DNA from: a bacterium
GTDB lineage: Bacteria; Verrucomicrobiota; Verrucomicrobiia; Limisphaerales; JAJXZI01
Assembly: GCA_021780115.1 (NCBI GenBank)
Contig: JAJXZI010000125.1
Location: 1 to 39,975 of the forward strand
Length of the DNA stretch: 39,975 nucleotides
Direction of reading: 5' to 3'
Below are positions 1-7,689 of this stretch, piece after piece. Both the position numbers and the translations under genes were made by a program. Each line of letters starts with the position of its first letter. Within the stretch, counting starts at the first letter, position 1. Below the pieces are notes generated by a model. The model searched no databases, was not told the origin of the DNA, and saw only the letters and a program-made list of their open reading frames with translations.

Positions 1-63
1 ATCTTTGCCTTGGTCGTAAAGCTCAAGGATGCGCTGGCGCACCGGCACAGGAATGGCTCGCAT
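1..63 (-). CDS. IS630-like transposase, N-terminal fragment (runs off left edge)
   Basis: Read on the minus strand from an ATG at 63, the first 21 codons give MRAIPVPVRQRILELYDQGK followed by D. This matches the usual opening of IS630-family and related transposases, whose N-terminus is a helix-turn-helix that begins with an (R/K)QR(I/V)L(E/D)xY word. Only the start of the first helix is inside the window, so the catalytic DDE domain cannot be checked. The element end should lie within the next hundred bases to the right, but I could not identify an inverted repeat with confidence. It could instead be a stand-alone winged-helix protein of the same superfamily. Confidence 0.6.
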   Translation of the reverse strand, partial: MRAIPVPVRQRILELYDQGKD

Positions 64-377
64 ACCCCAATCCTGCCCTGCCCCCCACGCCCTGTAAAGC
101 TACATGTTTGATGGAAATGCTCTAGTGTGAGAACGTTTTCGTTGCCGAGCAGACGACGAAGTTCGGAGAGGACGGGATGCCCGGGGCCATAGGGTTCGGG
201 GCGGAGGATGTTTCCGCGGCGCCGGCAGGTCAAGGCCGCGACCCGCGAGGCAGTTTGAATTCCGCGGCGGCGCGATCCGCAAACAAGCAAACGACCCGCC
301 GTACCGATCATGTCCCAGACCGGGTGAACGCGCCGCCGCTTGACGCCGCCGGGGTACGCCGGCAGACTTCCGCCATC
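64..377. other. Non-coding stretch between transposase start and SGNH hydrolase
   Basis: About 314 bases without a convincing gene. The reading frame of the downstream hydrolase is open back to 177, but that part (rich in Arg, Ala and Gly) does not look like protein and precedes a clear signal peptide, so I treat it as leader. One end of the putative insertion element should be here. No tRNA or convincing promoter seen. Confidence 0.4.
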
Positions 378-1709
378 ATGAACACGACGCGACGTTATTT
401 TCTCGTCCTGGTTTCCTCGCTGCTCCTCGCTCCGGTGCTCGGCGGCCCAGCGCTCTTGGCCCAACAGCCGCGACTTGAAGCGAAGCCGGCCGACGCGTTC
501 TTCGCCAAGTTCGAGCCGGTGAAGGCGCCGCCGCCGTCGGGCTTGTTGCTGCGGCCGGGCGACCGGTTGGCGATCTGCGGCGACTCGATCACGGAGCAGA
601 AGATGTATTCGCGGATCATGGAGACCTACCTCACGGTCTGCGTGCCGGAGCTGAAGATCACGACGCGCCAATACGGCTGGGGCGGCGAAACAGCCGAGGG
701 TTTCCTGCACCGCATGACCAACGATTGCCTGCGTTTCCGGCCCACCATCGCCACGACGTGCTACGGCATGAACGACCACCGCTATCGGGCTTATGACGAA
801 GCCAACGGCCAGTGGTATCGCGCCAATCAGGACGGCATCGTCCGCGCCTTCAAGGCCGTCGAGGCGCGTGTGGTGCTCGGGTCGCCCGGTTGCGTCGGGA
901 AGGTGCCCGCCTGGACGCAATCCGCCGGCAACACCCTCGAAGACCTGAACCTGAACCTTTGCACGCTGCGCAACATTGACATTGACCTGGCCCGGCAGGA
1001 AGGCGTCGCCTTCGCCGACGTCTTCTGGCCAATGCTCACGGCGGGCTTCGAGGCCCGGCGGGAGTACAGTCCCGGCTACGCGATTGCCGGCAAAGACGGC
1101 GTGCATCCCGGCTGGGCCGGTCATCTGCTCATGGCCTACGCCTTCCTCAAAGCCATGGGACTGGACGGTGATCTGGGCACTTTTACGATCGATCTGCAGG
1201 CGAACCACGCGACCGCCACCGCCGGGCACAAGGTGGATGCCTTCCGCGACGGCGTCCTGACGCTCACGAGCCATCGCTACCCGTTCTGCGCCGCGGGGGA
1301 TCCGACCAAGGACGACTCCCTCCGCTCCGGCATGTCGCTGGTGCCCTTCAACCAGGATTTGAATCGCCTGACGCTGGTAGTCAAAGGCGGCTCGGCCGCC
1401 AACTACAAAGTCACCTGGGGTCCGTCGTCGAAGACTTATGCGGCGGATGAATTGGCCAAAGGCGTGAACCTCGCCGCAGATTTCGCCGCGAACCCCTTCT
1501 CCGAAGCCTTCGACAAAGTGGACGAAGCCGTGGCGGCCAAGCAAAACTATGAAACACGCCAGGTGAAGACGCTCTTTCATGGTGAGGAAGGCCACTTCGA
1601 CATGCCGGCCACCGTCGCGCTCACGGAAAAGGTGCGGAAACACTTTGCCGACGCGATTCCCCAGGCTTTCGTGCCGGTGACGCACACGATCCACATCGAG
1701 GCGCAGTAA
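378..1709 (+). CDS. Exported SGNH/GDSL-family hydrolase
   Basis: A 443-residue protein, probably a secreted or periplasmic esterase or carbohydrate deacetylase; the substrate cannot be told from sequence. The ATG at 378 is chosen over upstream in-frame starts because it begins a classic signal peptide (MNTTRR, then a hydrophobic stretch to about residue 28 ending GPALLAQQ). SGNH blocks are visible: GDSIT with nucleophile Ser70, a Gly-rich block II near residue 100 (YGWGGE), block III GMNDHRY with Asn132, and the D-x-x-H block KDGVHP with Asp240 and His243. The C-terminal 180 residues after the catalytic domain form an extra region of unknown role. Such proteins are numerous in Verrucomicrobia and often act in polysaccharide breakdown. 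Confidence 0.85.
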   Translation: MNTTRRYFLVLVSSLLLAPVLGGPALLAQQPRLEAKPADAFFAKFEPVKAPPPSGLLLRPGDRLAICGDSITEQKMYSRIMETYLTVCVPELKITTRQYGWGGETAEGFLHRMTNDCLRFRPTIATTCYGMNDHRYRAYDEANGQWYRANQDGIVRAFKAVEARVVLGSPGCVGKVPAWTQSAGNTLEDLNLNLCTLRNIDIDLARQEGVAFADVFWPMLTAGFEARREYSPGYAIAGKDGVHPGWAGHLLMAYAFLKAMGLDGDLGTFTIDLQANHATATAGHKVDAFRDGVLTLTSHRYPFCAAGDPTKDDSLRSGMSLVPFNQDLNRLTLVVKGGSAANYKVTWGPSSKTYAADELAKGVNLAADFAANPFSEAFDKVDEAVAAKQNYETRQVKTLFHGEEGHFDMPATVALTEKVRKHFADAIPQAFVPVTHTIHIEAQ

Positions 1710-1857
1710 CCACCGCCGCCGTTCACGCCCGGCCGGTTCAACGGTGGTGGCGGGCCGGCCGGGTGGGCCGCCGCTGTGGCGCAGGCCAGTTGACGGGGCG
1801 TTGTGGCGGACGAAGTTCCCTGGCGAGTGGATTGCCAAGCCAGATCCGCCGAAACCT

Positions 1858-2538
1858 ATGAAAGTGACGTATTACGGACATTCCTGCGTGTTGGTCGAGG
1901 CCGGAGGCCGCCGACTGTTGTTTGACCCGTTCATCAGCGGGAACGAACTGGCCCGCCACATCGATTTGAACGCGGTGCCCGCCGATTATCTGCTCCTTTC
2001 CCACGGCCATGCCGATCATGTCGCCGACGCCGTGGCCATTGCCCGGCGCACCGGCGCGACGGCGCTGGCCAACTTTGAAGTCACCCAATGGCTGGCCCGC
2101 CAAGGCGTGGCGAAGGTCCATCCGATGAATCACGGCGGGACCGCGCAGTTGGACTGCGGGCGCGTCAAATTCGTCCCCGCCATTCACTCCAGCAGCCTGC
2201 CCGATGGCGCGTACGGCGGCAACCCGGGCGGGTTCGTCGTCGAGGCGGCCGACGGCGCGTTCTATTTTTCCGGCGACACGGCGTTGACGATGGACATGAA
2301 GCTCATCGGCGAGGCGACGCGGCTCCGGTTCGCCGCCCTGTGCCTCGGCGACAACTTCACCATGGGAGTGGAAGACGCCGTCATCGCCGCCGACTTTATC
2401 CGTTGCGACCAGATTCTTGGCATTCACTACGACACCTTCCCGCCGATCCAGATCGATCACGCCGCGGCGATCCAAAAGTTCCACGCCCGGGGCAAACAGC
2501 TTCGGTTGCTCGGCATCGGCGAGAGCGGCGATTTCTGA
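1858..2538 (+). CDS. UPF0173 metal-dependent hydrolase (metallo-beta-lactamase fold)
   Basis: A 226-residue protein starting at the ATG at 1858 with MKVTYYGHSCVLVE, the typical UPF0173 (YtkL-like) opening. The metal-binding motif HGHADH is at residues 49-54, and further conserved acidic and His residues are in FSGDTAL and GIHYDTFP. Length is normal for the family (about 225-230). The biochemical substrate of UPF0173 proteins is not established. The frame is open upstream to 1744, but that part is atypical and in-frame family members begin at MKVTYYG. It lies 89 bp before larE on the same strand, so the two may be co-transcribed; no functional link is known. Confidence 0.88.
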   Translation: MKVTYYGHSCVLVEAGGRRLLFDPFISGNELARHIDLNAVPADYLLLSHGHADHVADAVAIARRTGATALANFEVTQWLARQGVAKVHPMNHGGTAQLDCGRVKFVPAIHSSSLPDGAYGGNPGGFVVEAADGAFYFSGDTALTMDMKLIGEATRLRFAALCLGDNFTMGVEDAVIAADFIRCDQILGIHYDTFPPIQIDHAAAIQKFHARGKQLRLLGIGESGDF

Positions 2539-2627
2539 GTCGCGCCCGCCGGCGGCAGGCGCGAAATGGGCCGGCTGTGCCGGCGCCCCGGCTCGACAAG
2601 CGCCCCCCGCCATGCCAGCTTTGATCC

Positions 2628-3509
2628 GTGACCTCCGAGAAACTTGAGAGACTGCGCGCCTTGCTCCGCTCCTGCGGCTCGTGCCTTATCGCCTATTCGG
2701 GCGGCGTGGACTCGGTCTTTCTGGCCCGGGTCGCCCATGACGTGCTGGGGGAGAAGGCGCTCGCCGTCATCGCCGATTCGCCCAGCCTGCCGCGGCGGGA
2801 ACTGGACGAGGCCCTGGCCCTGGCCGTCCAGTTTGGCTTTCCCGTCCGCGTAATTCGGACGAAGGAGTTCGAGAACCCCGACTATCTCGCGAATCCGGGC
2901 AACCGCTGTTACTTCTGCAAACACGAACTGTTCACCGAACTGGCGCCGCTGGCCCGCGCGGAAGGCTTCGCCGTCATCGCCTACGGCGAAAACGCCAGCG
3001 ACGCGGGCGACTATCGGCCAGGGGCGCAAGCGGCGGCGGAATTTCAGGTGCGCGCCCTGCTGAAGGAGGCCGGCCTCACCAAATCGGAAATCCGCGAGTT
3101 GTCCGCCCAACTCGGCCTGCCGACGGCGGACAAGCCGCAGATGGCTTGCCTAAGCTCGCGCGTGCCGCACGGTGAAACCGTGACGCCGGAGAAGCTGCGC
3201 ATGATCGAGCAGGCGGAATACGTGCTGCGCGATCTCGGCTTCCACGACGTGCGCGTCCGGCACCACGAGCTGGGTCCAAAGCCGCCGCCCGGTTCAGAGC
3301 GACGGGGAACTTTGGACTTTGGACCTCGGACCAGTCACCTCGCCCGCATCGAAGTCGGCCCGGCGGAGATGAAGCGGTTCCTGGAAAATGGCGCGTCGGT
3401 GAAGGTGGCCGAGGCGCTGCGGCGGATCGGCTACGCGCACGTCACGCTCGATTTGCAGGGCTACCGGCGCGGCAGCGCGAACGAAATCCCGACCGCGGCA
3501 CGAGGCTAA
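2628..3509 (+). CDS. larE: LarE-type ATP-dependent sulfur transferase
   Basis: A 293-residue PP-loop protein with a GTG start at 2628. The adenylation motif SGGVDS is at residues 24-29. LarE supplies sulfur for the nickel-pincer cofactor of lactate racemase. Two forms are known: one that sacrifices a single Cys, and one with three Cys holding an iron-sulfur cluster. Here Cys94 and Cys97 (RCYFCK) plus Cys174 (MACLSSR) fit the three-Cys form. No larA, larB or larC is in the window, so this may be an orphan LarE that thiolates something else. Residues about 214-237 (nt 3267-3338) form an extra segment between the VRVRHH strand and LARIEVGP; it contains a heptanucleotide repeat tract. The gene converges with dgt (34 bp gap). 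Confidence 0.85.
   Translation: MTSEKLERLRALLRSCGSCLIAYSGGVDSVFLARVAHDVLGEKALAVIADSPSLPRRELDEALALAVQFGFPVRVIRTKEFENPDYLANPGNRCYFCKHELFTELAPLARAEGFAVIAYGENASDAGDYRPGAQAAAEFQVRALLKEAGLTKSEIRELSAQLGLPTADKPQMACLSSRVPHGETVTPEKLRMIEQAEYVLRDLGFHDVRVRHHELGPKPPPGSERRGTLDFGPRTSHLARIEVGPAEMKRFLENGASVKVAEALRRIGYAHVTLDLQGYRRGSANEIPTAARG
3310..3330. repeat. Heptanucleotide tandem repeat inside larE
   Basis: Two identical heptamers CTTTGGA followed by a diverged third, CCTCGGA. The tract is read in frame as part of the extra LarE segment (LDFGPRTS). Similar period-7 tracts are at 24244, 34793 and, more decayed, 19597 and 39327. Confidence 0.7.
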
Positions 3510-3543
3510 ACTTGGTTGTCCGGCGCCGTCTTCCCCGTCCGGT

Positions 3544-4695
3544 TCAGGGCTTCCCCGCAAACAGCCGTTGGTGCTCCAGGAGCGCGTAGCGGTCGGTCAT
3601 GCCGGCGATGTAGTCGCAGACGGTGCGGTGCAGCCCGGCCTTGCGGGTCCGCTTGCGGGTCTTTTCTCCAATCTCGCCGGGATGGCGGAGGTAGTGGTGG
3701 AACAAGTCATCCAGCAGGCGGACGGCGCGCAGGTTGGGCTGGTGGACGACCGGGTTGTAATAAAGATTCTCGTACAGATAGTCGCGGAGCTCCAGGTTTC
3801 GCACGCGGCGCCCGGGGCTGTACTGGACCAGCGGTTTGGTTCGCTGGCGCACTTCCTCGGCGGACCGGACCCCGGCGGCGCGGATGAGTTCCTCCGCCGT
3901 CTCGACGACGTCATGCACCTGCATGTCGATGATCGTGCGGATCGTGAAGTACCGCCGGCATTCGTTGGGAAGATGACCGTGCTGTTTCTGCACCGCGCGG
4001 CTGGCTTGCGCCCAAAGGCGGACATCCCGCGCCAGCCTTCGTTCCGAAAGCAACCCGGCTTCCAGGCCGTCGTCAAGGTCGTGGCTGGAGTAGGTGAGTT
4101 CGTCCGCCAGGTTGGCAACCTGGGCTTCGAGGGAGGCGGCCGGGGCGCCGAAGCCCGCGCGCCGGCGGGGATGGTCGTAGGTCGTGTGGTGTTTCACCAG
4201 CCCTTCCCGGACTTCCCACGTCAGATTCAATCCGGGGAACGCCGGGTACTTCTGCTCCAGTTCCTCGACGAGGCGGAGGCTCTGGCGGTTGTGCTCGAAG
4301 CCGCCGTGGTCCTTCATCAGGCGGTTGAGCGCCGCTTCGCCCTTGTGGCCAAAGGGCGCATGGCCGAGGTCGTGGGCAAGCGCGATGGTTTCGGTCAGGT
4401 CTTCGTTCAGGCGCAAGGCGCGGGCGATGTTCCGCGCCACGGCTGCGACTTCGATGGTGTGCGTCAGGCGGGTGCGGAGGTGGTCGCCGGTGCCGTTGAG
4501 GAAGACCTGCGTCTTGTATTCCAGCCGGCGGAAGGCTCGCGAATGAATCACGCGGTCGCGGTCGCGCTGATAGTGGGTACGCCATTCCGGCGGCACTTCA
4601 GGATGTTCGCGCCCCCGGGTATCGGCGCTGAATTGGGCGTACGGCGCGAGGCTCTGCCGCTCAAGTTGCTCCAATTCCTGACGGGTGCGCGGCAT
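3544..4695 (-). CDS. dgt: dGTPase-like HD-domain triphosphohydrolase
   Basis: A 383-residue protein of the deoxyguanosinetriphosphate triphosphohydrolase-like family, which cleaves dNTPs to deoxynucleoside and triphosphate and helps control dNTP pools. The N-terminus has the family word DRDRVIHSRAFRRLEYKTQV. The HD-domain metal ligands are seen as His79 (RLTHTIEV) and His108-Asp109 in AHDLGHAPFGH. Length fits the short dGTPase-like subfamily 2 rather than E. coli Dgt (505). The gene follows ispH on the same strand after 36 bp, so both are probably one transcript. It converges with larE. Confidence 0.9.
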   Translation of the reverse strand: MPRTRQELEQLERQSLAPYAQFSADTRGREHPEVPPEWRTHYQRDRDRVIHSRAFRRLEYKTQVFLNGTGDHLRTRLTHTIEVAAVARNIARALRLNEDLTETIALAHDLGHAPFGHKGEAALNRLMKDHGGFEHNRQSLRLVEELEQKYPAFPGLNLTWEVREGLVKHHTTYDHPRRRAGFGAPAASLEAQVANLADELTYSSHDLDDGLEAGLLSERRLARDVRLWAQASRAVQKQHGHLPNECRRYFTIRTIIDMQVHDVVETAEELIRAAGVRSAEEVRQRTKPLVQYSPGRRVRNLELRDYLYENLYYNPVVHQPNLRAVRLLDDLFHHYLRHPGEIGEKTRKRTRKAGLHRTVCDYIAGMTDRYALLEHQRLFAGKP

Positions 4696-4731
4696 GAAGC
4701 GACAACAGCAGGCAGCAGGCGAAAGGCGGAA

Positions 4732-5967
4732 TCAAGCGGCAAGCAGATGTTGCACGGAAATGCCGCGCAGGTCGAACAGCCGGCGAATGGTGTCCTCGAT
4801 CAGGTTGTTCGGGCAGGAGGCGCCGGCGGTGATGCCCACCGTGATGTCGCCGGCCGGCAGCCAGTCGCGGGTTTCGACTTCCTGGTGCAGGTGCTGGTTG
4901 TAATGCCGGATGAGCCGGTCGGAAGCCATCTTGGCGGCATTCTTGATGAAGTAAGTGGGGAGCCGGGATTCGCCCATCTCCGCCAGGTGCGAGGTGTTCG
5001 ACGAGTTGTAGCCGCCGATGACGATCAGCAAATCGAGCGGCTGGCGCAGCAGTTTCTCCAGCGCGTCCTGGCGGTCCTGGGTCGCGCCGCAGATCGTGTC
5101 GAAGAACCGGAAATGCTGGTCGAGCTGCTCCGCGCCAAACTTCCGGGCCATCGCCGCGCGCAGCCGGCGCTGCACCTCCTCCGTTTCGCCGCGCAGCATG
5201 GTCGTTTGGTTGGCCACGCCGATGGCCTGCAGGTGCTGGTCGGGGTCGAAGCCATCCGAGTAGGCGCCTTTGAATTTCTCCAGGAACTCCGCCTTGTTGC
5301 CGCCGTGGACGAGGTAATGGCACACGTAGTCCGTCTCCGCGAGCGTGAAGACGACCAGATAATGCCCGCCACCGTAGGCCCGGGCCTGCGAACTGGTCGC
5401 CTTGGTTTCCTCGTGCCAGGCCTTGCCGTGGATGATGCTCGTGACGGTGTCTTTCGAGTATTGCCGCACCCGCTTCCACACGCTCATCACGTCGCCACAG
5501 GTCGTATCGACAAACCGGCAACCCTTGGCCTCCAACTCCCGGCGGGTCGAGACTTCCGTGCCGAAGGCGGGGATGATGACCACGTCGTCCTTCTGGAGGT
5601 CTTCGATGTCGGCATCCTTCTCCTTGCCACTGAGGAACTTGATGTCCATCGCGCGGATCTGGTCGTTGACCTCGGGATTGTGGATGATCTCGCCCAAAAT
5701 GTAGAGCGGCCGGTCCGGGAACACCTTGCGGGCCGCGTAAGCCAGGTCGATGGCGCGCTCGACGCCGTAGCAGAAGCCGAATTCCTTCGCCAGCTTGATG
5801 GTCAGCCCCCCTGCGGACAGCACGTGGCCGTTGGCGCGGATGCGCTCGACCAGTTCGCTGCGGTAGTGGGAAAGCACCTGGGCCTGCACCGCCTCCATGA
5901 TGTCGGGCCGGCGCAGATTGACCTTGTGCGTCGCGCTCGGAACTGCGACCGGGATTGGGGCCGTCAT
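4732..5967 (-). CDS. ispH: 4-hydroxy-3-methylbut-2-enyl diphosphate reductase (long form)
   Basis: IspH makes IPP and DMAPP in the last step of the MEP isoprenoid pathway, using a [4Fe-4S] cluster. The protein is 411 residues, matching the long cyanobacterial/plant-type form rather than the 316-residue E. coli form. Cluster ligands are seen at Cys66 (FCYGVERAI), Cys157 (DTTCGDV) and Cys293 (TICGATQDRQ). The catalytic Glu region is HGKAWHEETKATS near residue 187. The GASCPNNLIED motif near the C-terminus has an additional Cys (385) where shorter forms have Ala. The ATG at 5967 gives an N-terminal extension of about 60 residues before the conserved core, as expected for this subfamily. dgt follows after 36 bp. 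Confidence 0.95.
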   Translation of the reverse strand: MTAPIPVAVPSATHKVNLRRPDIMEAVQAQVLSHYRSELVERIRANGHVLSAGGLTIKLAKEFGFCYGVERAIDLAYAARKVFPDRPLYILGEIIHNPEVNDQIRAMDIKFLSGKEKDADIEDLQKDDVVIIPAFGTEVSTRRELEAKGCRFVDTTCGDVMSVWKRVRQYSKDTVTSIIHGKAWHEETKATSSQARAYGGGHYLVVFTLAETDYVCHYLVHGGNKAEFLEKFKGAYSDGFDPDQHLQAIGVANQTTMLRGETEEVQRRLRAAMARKFGAEQLDQHFRFFDTICGATQDRQDALEKLLRQPLDLLIVIGGYNSSNTSHLAEMGESRLPTYFIKNAAKMASDRLIRHYNQHLHQEVETRDWLPAGDITVGITAGASCPNNLIEDTIRRLFDLRGISVQHLLAA

Positions 5968-6073
5968 ACGAGCAGCAACCTAGCAGGTCGTGTCGGGGCG
6001 TCCAGCCTCAACCCGCCGCGAAATAGTCATTGCGCCCAGGCGGACCCGGCAAGATACTCCGCTTGCCCACCGC

Positions 6074-6150
6074 CGGAGCGTAGCTCAGCTTGGTAGAGCA
6101 CCAGCTTTGGGAGCTGGCTGTCGCAGGTTCAAATCCTGTCGCTCCGACCA
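6074..6150 (+). tRNA. tRNA-Pro, anticodon TGG
   Basis: A full cloverleaf can be drawn. The acceptor stem is CGGAGCG (6074-6080) with CGCTCCG (6140-6146), discriminator A and an encoded CCA at 6148-6150. The anticodon stem CCAGC/GCTGG encloses the loop TTTGGGA, giving anticodon TGG. The T arm is GCAGG, loop TTCAAAT, CCTGT. It is 106 bp upstream of ispH on the opposite strand and is the only RNA gene seen in the window. Confidence 0.97.
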
Positions 6151-6163
6151 CTATTTATAGTGG
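6148..6163. repeat. 16-bp perfect palindrome starting at the tRNA CCA end
   Basis: CCACTATTTATAGTGG is self-complementary over all 16 bases, and its first three bases are the tRNA 3' CCA. It could fold as a short hairpin in the tRNA 3' trailer, but no U-run follows, so a standard terminator is not supported. An attachment-site role is possible because tRNA 3' ends are common integration targets, but no integrase is nearby. Confidence 0.5.
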
Positions 6164-6567
6164 CAAGGGACAACTGTGGTTGCTCAGGAAGGGGTCAACC
6201 AATTCAGATCCGCGGGGAGATTCGCGCGCGATTTGAAACTCTCCCACGAACAGCGCCGTGCCAAGGCGACAGCCGTGCCGCGGAACCAACCGCAGCGGGT
6301 CGCGGTGGGCCGTCTCCCTCCGTGCCCTGGTTCGTCTGCGGCGCTCGTTGGACGGGCACGCGTGCCAACCGCTGGATCAAATCGCCTGGGGAGATTTCCA
6401 CGCCGTGCCCCCTCAGCCCCACCAGACCCTGCCTGCCGTGGCTCCGGCAGTGCCGACGCACTTGCTGCTCGGGGCACCGCAACCGCGGGAAGGACGGGGA
6501 TTGAACTTGCCGAGGCGGGCGCCGCTCTTTAGGTTGTCCGCGAACCCAGCAGCCCGGAGGGCTGTGC
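6164..6567. other. Gene-free stretch between tRNA-Pro and nuoB
   Basis: About 400 bases with several overlapping open frames on both strands. None has a recognisable protein family or a clear ribosome site. The nuo promoter must be here if the cluster is not transcribed from the tRNA promoter. I see no nuoA relic in any frame. A potential Shine-Dalgarno sequence (GGAGGG) lies just upstream of the nuoB ATG at 6568. Confidence 0.5.
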
Positions 6568-7095
6568 ATGCAGAGTACCGCAGAAATTGGCTACGATTCG
6601 CGACTTGAGACGGATGTGATTGCCACCCGCCTCGACGCCGCGCTGAATTGGTTTCGCAAGAATTCCCTGTGGCCCATGCCGATGGGGCTGGCCTGCTGCG
6701 CCATCGAATTGATGGGCACCGGGGCCAGCCGGTTCGACATTTCCCGCTTTGGCATGGAGGTCATGCGCTTCAGCCCCCGCCAGTCCGATGTGATGATCGT
6801 GGCCGGCACAGTGACTTACAAGATGGCCACCGCCGTCAAGCGCATCTACGACCAGATGGCCGAGCCCAAATGGGTTATCGCCATGGGGGCCTGCGCCTCG
6901 ACCGGTGGCATGTATCGCAGCTACGCCGTGCTGCAAGGCGTGGACAACGTCATCCCGGTGGATTTTTACGTCGCGGGCTGTCCACCGCGACCGGAGGCGC
7001 TGCTGGACGCGTTGATGAAACTCCAGCAGAAGGTAATGAAGGAACCGCTCCTGGCGACGCTGAAGCAGCCCGGACCGGCCCTCGCCCAGAACTGA
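6568..7095 (+). CDS. nuoB: NADH-quinone oxidoreductase subunit B
   Basis: A 175-residue subunit of the complex I peripheral arm that holds cluster N2, the last iron-sulfur cluster before quinone. All four ligands are visible: the adjacent Cys43-Cys44 ([10 protein letters not shown]), Cys109 (MGACASTGG) and Cys138 ([11 protein letters not shown]). Start is the ATG at 6568, preceded by a GGAGGG-like ribosome site. It heads a run nuoB-C-D-E, with 9 bp to nuoC. The usual preceding gene nuoA is missing from the window. Confidence 0.97.
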   Translation: MQSTAEIGYDSRLETDVIATRLDAALNWFRKNSLWPMPMGLACCAIELMGTGASRFDISRFGMEVMRFSPRQSDVMIVAGTVTYKMATAVKRIYDQMAEPKWVIAMGACASTGGMYRSYAVLQGVDNVIPVDFYVAGCPPRPEALLDALMKLQQKVMKEPLLATLKQPGPALAQN

Positions 7096-7104
7096 TTTCC
7101 CGAC

Positions 7105-7683
7105 GTGAATGCCCTGGACCTGGCCCACAAGTTGCGCGCTGCGTTCGGCGCGGTGCTCGCCGAGCCGGCGGAATTTCGCGGCGAGGTCACGTTGAAGCTC
7201 ACGGATCCCGAGGCAATCGGACGGATATGCGGCTTTGCCAAGCTGGAACTGGGCTTTGATTTCCTCCTCGACATCACCAGCATTGACAACTACGGCGAAG
7301 ACCCGCGCTGGACGATCGTTTACCACCTTTACGGCCTTGCCCACCAAGCCCACCTGCGGATCAAGACCGACGTGAGCGAGGAGAAATCCGAGTTGCCGAC
7401 CGTCAGCCATGTCTGGCGCACCGCCAACTGGCACGAGCGCGAAATCTACGACCTGATGGGAATCCGGTTCCGCGGCCATCCCGACCTGCGACGGATTATC
7501 ATGTGGGAAGGCTATCCCTACCATCCGCTGCGGAAGGATTTCCCGGTCACCGGCAAGCCGAGCGAACTGCCGGGCGTGGCGTTCTCGAAGGCCGCGCCCA
7601 TCGAAGGCGGGCCGTTTGTCACGGTGCCAGGCGGCAAGGACGCAATGGCCCGCGAGCCGCGGGTGCGGACGCCGGAGGATTAA
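7105..7683 (+). CDS. nuoC: NADH-quinone oxidoreductase subunit C
   Basis: A 192-residue complex I subunit (30-kDa family) with a GTG start at 7105, 9 bp after nuoB. The family signature is seen around residues 110-150: EREIYDLMGIRFRGHPDLRR followed by the Pro-rich RKDFP block. It is separate from nuoD, unlike the fused nuoCD of enterobacteria. It contacts NuoD in the peripheral arm. Confidence 0.95.
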   Translation: MNALDLAHKLRAAFGAVLAEPAEFRGEVTLKLTDPEAIGRICGFAKLELGFDFLLDITSIDNYGEDPRWTIVYHLYGLAHQAHLRIKTDVSEEKSELPTVSHVWRTANWHEREIYDLMGIRFRGHPDLRRIIMWEGYPYHPLRKDFPVTGKPSELPGVAFSKAAPIEGGPFVTVPGGKDAMAREPRVRTPED

Positions 7684-7689
7684 TCGGCC

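Noticed and set aside
3568-6096. Very long open frame on the plus strand across dgt and ispH
   Set aside because: Both dgt and ispH are clear on the minus strand. The frame is open because of high third-position G+C, and its translation matches no family.
6484-6512. Sequence resembling a reverse-strand tRNA T arm (GGGGATTGAAC)
   Set aside because: The flanking bases do not form a T stem and no acceptor or anticodon arm can be drawn.
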